A stretch of DNA of 15,749 bases, taken from positions 1 to 15,749 of the forward strand of contig CAYRZQ010000067.1 in assembly GCA_964428835.1 (NCBI GenBank), in the 5' to 3' direction. Under the pieces are notes generated by a model that was given only the letters and a program-made list of their open reading frames with translations, was not told where the DNA came from and made no database searches. Made by a program: the position numbers and the translations under genes. Within the stretch, counting starts at the first letter, position 1, and every line of letters begins with the position of its first letter. Shown here one piece after another: positions 13,969 through 15,749 of the stretch. The DNA comes from JAIXWP01 sp964428835 (lineage in GTDB: Bacteria > Bacteroidota > Bacteroidia > Flavobacteriales_D > Sanyastnellaceae).

Positions 13969-14265
13969 TTACAGCCCTAATTCGTTGGCCAAGGTAATGG
14001 CTGTTTTAATATCTTTAGGTTGCGATGATTTATCGCCACCAACCAGTAATACGATAATTTCTAAGCCAGAACGTTTGAAATACACTCTATAGCCCGCTCC
14101 GTAATGAATACGTAATTCGGAAACGCCATTACCTACAGGCTGGCAATCACCAAAGTTGCCGTTTTCCATTCGGTCAATTCTGACTTGTACCAGGGTTTTG
14201 GCTTTTCGATCCCGGAGGTCTTCAAACCAAGTATCGAATTGTTCGGTGGTCAGAATGCTATACAT
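13969..14265 (-). CDS. RelE/ParE-superfamily toxin, HigB-like (HI1419-type)
   Basis: A 98-residue toxin of the RelE/ParE superfamily, likely an mRNA interferase. Typical features are EQFDTWFEDLRDRKAKTLV (8-26), the basic central segment, the ELRIHYGAGYRVYFKR core strand (50-65) and IIVLLVGGDKSSQPKDI near the end, including the GGDKSSQ signature of the HI1419-like family. Unlike most addiction pairs, the toxin gene comes first, as in this subfamily. The ATG at 14265 is preceded by an AT-rich region with an inverted repeat. The likely role is post-segregational stabilisation of the integrated element, next to the integrase. Confidence 0.88.
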   Translation of the reverse strand: MYSILTTEQFDTWFEDLRDRKAKTLVQVRIDRMENGNFGDCQPVGNGVSELRIHYGAGYRVYFKRSGLEIIVLLVGGDKSSQPKDIKTAITLANELGL

Positions 14266-14280
14266 GATGAGTGTATCCTA

Positions 14281-14294
14281 AAATATACATATTT
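14281..14294 (-). promoter_or_regulatory. Inverted repeat upstream of the toxin-antitoxin operon (candidate operator)
   Basis: AAATA-TACA-TATTT is a 14-bp dyad 15 bp upstream of the toxin ATG. A TTGAAA at the upstream edge of the dyad could be a -35 box, with a weak TACACT about 16 bp further on. Binding by the antitoxin is inferred from position. Confidence 0.35.
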
Positions 14295-14305
14295 CAATCC
14301 TTGTA

Positions 14306-15541
14306 TCATGCCGCTGTGCGCTTGCTTGTGGGCATTTCGACAAAATACATGAGTTTATCTTCAATTCGCTGTAATGCCTCCCGCAGATCGTCAGAATCTG
14401 TATAGCCGGTGTAATCATCGGTCACATCGCGCCCCGATAGGTGATTGAGGAGGTCTTTTTTCATGGTGGAGCCTATGCCTGCAGCCTCGGCTATACCGGC
14501 AAAGGTGCGGCGTAGGTCGTGTGGGGTGATATGCAGGCCGCTGGCGCGCTTTATGTGCTTGGTGACTGCCTTGGGATCGAATAGAGGGAAGAGCCGCCCA
14601 TCCTCACTCAGGCTAAGTCGGTTGAGCACTATGTCTTTCAAGGTCTCTGTAAGTGGTAGGGTGTGATCCAAGCCATTTTTGGTGTTTTTGAAGGTCACCG
14701 TCCAGCGATGAAAGTTCACGTCTTCCTGACGCAGTTTACGAGCTTCGGCGGAGCGGCAGCCAGTGAGCAGCAGGAATTTGAACAGGTCGCGTTGCAGGCT
14801 GCACTGAAGGCCTTCTATCGCAGTCCAGAACGCGGGCAATTCTTCTTTGTGGACTCGACTGGTGCGGGGCTTTTGCTCTAGCCACATTTTCAAGCCAGAT
14901 TTGCCCAACTCTTCAGTCGGCCATTGGGGTAGGGCTTGGCTGCGGTCAAGCGCGCGATTGAAGTTAAGAATCCTGCGCAGCTTTTTCATCACTTCATTAG
15001 CGCCTATGCCACCCTCACCAGATAAACGTTTAGTTTGGTTTCTGGATAGGATGCCGTTTTTAATATCGCGGTGTGCTTTGAGCAGGCGAATGGGCGTACA
15101 CAAATCAGCTAACGGTTTGTCCAAGTAATCTGCCAAATATTTCTCAATGCTACGGCGATAATGCAGATTAACTGCTTCAGTATTGCATGAGGCTTCCAGG
15201 TATTTATCCAGCGCCTCTTGCAGTGTCACTTTGGAGGCTTTGATCGGTTTGACCTGGTTAGGGTTAACGCCAGCATCCAACTGCACAATCACCTTATTGG
15301 CTTCGGCGCGCACCTGCTGCATGGATGGCATGGCATCATTAACGCTGATGGGAATAGTTACCCGCGCCGCCATGACTTGCCCGCGAGGGCATTTGTATAT
15401 GCAAAGCGTCACCGTACCGGTGGGGTGGTGAATAGCGCGCAAAAACTTGTTATCAGAATCTTTGTATTCAATGCGCTTTTCGGGTTTGGTTTGGCTTAGT
15501 TTAACCAGCCAATCTTTTGAAAATTTGATGGTATTTTTCAT
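14306..15541 (-). CDS. int: Tyrosine recombinase (integrase) of the element
   Basis: A 411-residue phage-type integrase. An N-terminal arm-binding-like domain (about 1-100) is followed by a SAM-like core-binding domain (105-200) and the catalytic domain. All catalytic residues can be seen: R263 in LLLTGCRSAEARKL, K288 in FKNTKNGLDH, H341 and R344 in ITPHDLRRTF, H367 in LLNHLSG and the nucleophile Y377 in DVTDDYTGY. It should catalyse excision and integration at the tRNA-Ala site 165 bp away. The start ATG has no clear Shine-Dalgarno sequence. The AlpA-like protein at the other side of the window is a candidate partner for excision. Confidence 0.93.
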   Translation of the reverse strand: MKNTIKFSKDWLVKLSQTKPEKRIEYKDSDNKFLRAIHHPTGTVTLCIYKCPRGQVMAARVTIPISVNDAMPSMQQVRAEANKVIVQLDAGVNPNQVKPIKASKVTLQEALDKYLEASCNTEAVNLHYRRSIEKYLADYLDKPLADLCTPIRLLKAHRDIKNGILSRNQTKRLSGEGGIGANEVMKKLRRILNFNRALDRSQALPQWPTEELGKSGLKMWLEQKPRTSRVHKEELPAFWTAIEGLQCSLQRDLFKFLLLTGCRSAEARKLRQEDVNFHRWTVTFKNTKNGLDHTLPLTETLKDIVLNRLSLSEDGRLFPLFDPKAVTKHIKRASGLHITPHDLRRTFAGIAEAAGIGSTMKKDLLNHLSGRDVTDDYTGYTDSDDLREALQRIEDKLMYFVEMPTSKRTAA

Positions 15542-15590
15542 TTTGGGGTTAGTTTTGAGTTAGTTTTTCCTGAGATTCAATGTGATATCA

Positions 15591-15674
15591 GGTTACTAGC
15601 CGTTAAACCAAAATCAAGAAAAATCCTTTACTATCAATAACATAGTTACATTGCGTTACATGGGGTGAGGTAAC
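15591..15674. repeat. GTTAC repeats between integrase and att site (candidate arm-type sites)
   Basis: GTTACAT occurs twice 10 bp apart (15645-15651 and 15655-15661). GGTTAC is at 15591 and the inverted form GGTAAC at 15669. Short direct and inverted repeats beside an att core are typical integrase or excisionase arm sites; binding is inferred. Confidence 0.4.
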
Positions 15675-15705
15675 ATTATTCGCCCTTGGATGCTCTGGCA
15701 GTGTT

Positions 15706-15739
15706 GAGGTCAGCGGTTCGATCCCGCTTAGCTCCACCA
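15706..15739 (+). mobile_element. attR: 3' fragment of a tRNA-Ala gene
   Basis: The bases GAGGTC, a complete T-arm (AGCGG-TTCGATC-CCGCT), a 3' acceptor strand TAGCTCC, discriminator A and CCA are present. No matching 5' acceptor (GGAGCTA), D-arm or anticodon arm lies upstream. The sequence matches, from memory, the 3' end of gammaproteobacterial tRNA-Ala genes. A lone 3' tRNA end beside an integrase is the classic scar of integration: the intact tRNA should be at the other end of the element, left of this window, and chromosome starts right after 15739. Confidence 0.8.
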
Positions 15740-15749
15740 AATTAACCTC

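Noticed and set aside
14445..15499. Several plus-strand frames opposite the integrase
   Set aside because: All lie antisense to an intact tyrosine recombinase and show no domain features.
15664..15739. Complete tRNA gene at the right edge
   Set aside because: The 5' acceptor, D-arm and anticodon arm cannot be found; only the variable loop, T-arm and 3' acceptor match.

Overview
The window looks like the right-hand end of an integrated mobile element, probably in a gammaproteobacterium. The genus cannot be fixed from sequence alone; a Cellvibrio-like relative is only a guess. The element is bounded on the right by a 3' fragment of a tRNA-Ala gene (about 15706-15739), which looks like the attR scar of tRNA integration. 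Just inside it lies a tyrosine recombinase gene on the minus strand (14306-15541). The left boundary is outside the window.

Left region (1-2377): a partial unknown gene on the minus strand diverges from an AlpA-like excisionase/regulator gene across a near-perfect palindrome. The alpA-like gene overlaps a RepA_C-type replication initiator gene. Immediately after it come a perfect DnaA box, five 19-bp iterons, four 10-bp tandem AT-rich repeats, a second DnaA box and a cluster of GTGAA repeats. This is a well-formed iteron origin, so the element probably replicates as a plasmid when excised. Two long hairpins of unknown function fill the rest of the gap before the defence genes.

Centre (2378-11102): six plus-strand genes are tightly spaced and end at a good intrinsic terminator. 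They are hsdR, hsdM and hsdS of a type I restriction-modification system, then a SIR2-like protein gene overlapping hsdS by ATGA, then a GHKL-ATPase gene, then a gene for a STAS-like plus winged-helix protein. A two-hairpin REPIN-like repeat sits between hsdR and hsdM. The first three genes methylate and restrict DNA. The SIR2-like protein is likely an NAD-consuming effector. The last two resemble a SpoIIAB/SpoIIAA-type partner-switching pair carrying DNA-binding domains, so they may sense a trigger or control expression. The arrangement as one operon is the most interesting feature of the window.

Right region (11103-14265): a 57-residue basic protein gene, then an overlapping pair (a soluble protein of unknown family and a polytopic membrane protein), then an apparent VbhA-like antitoxin without a Fic partner. 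A HigB/HigA-like toxin-antitoxin pair on the minus strand follows and probably stabilises the element. The integrase and attR complete it.
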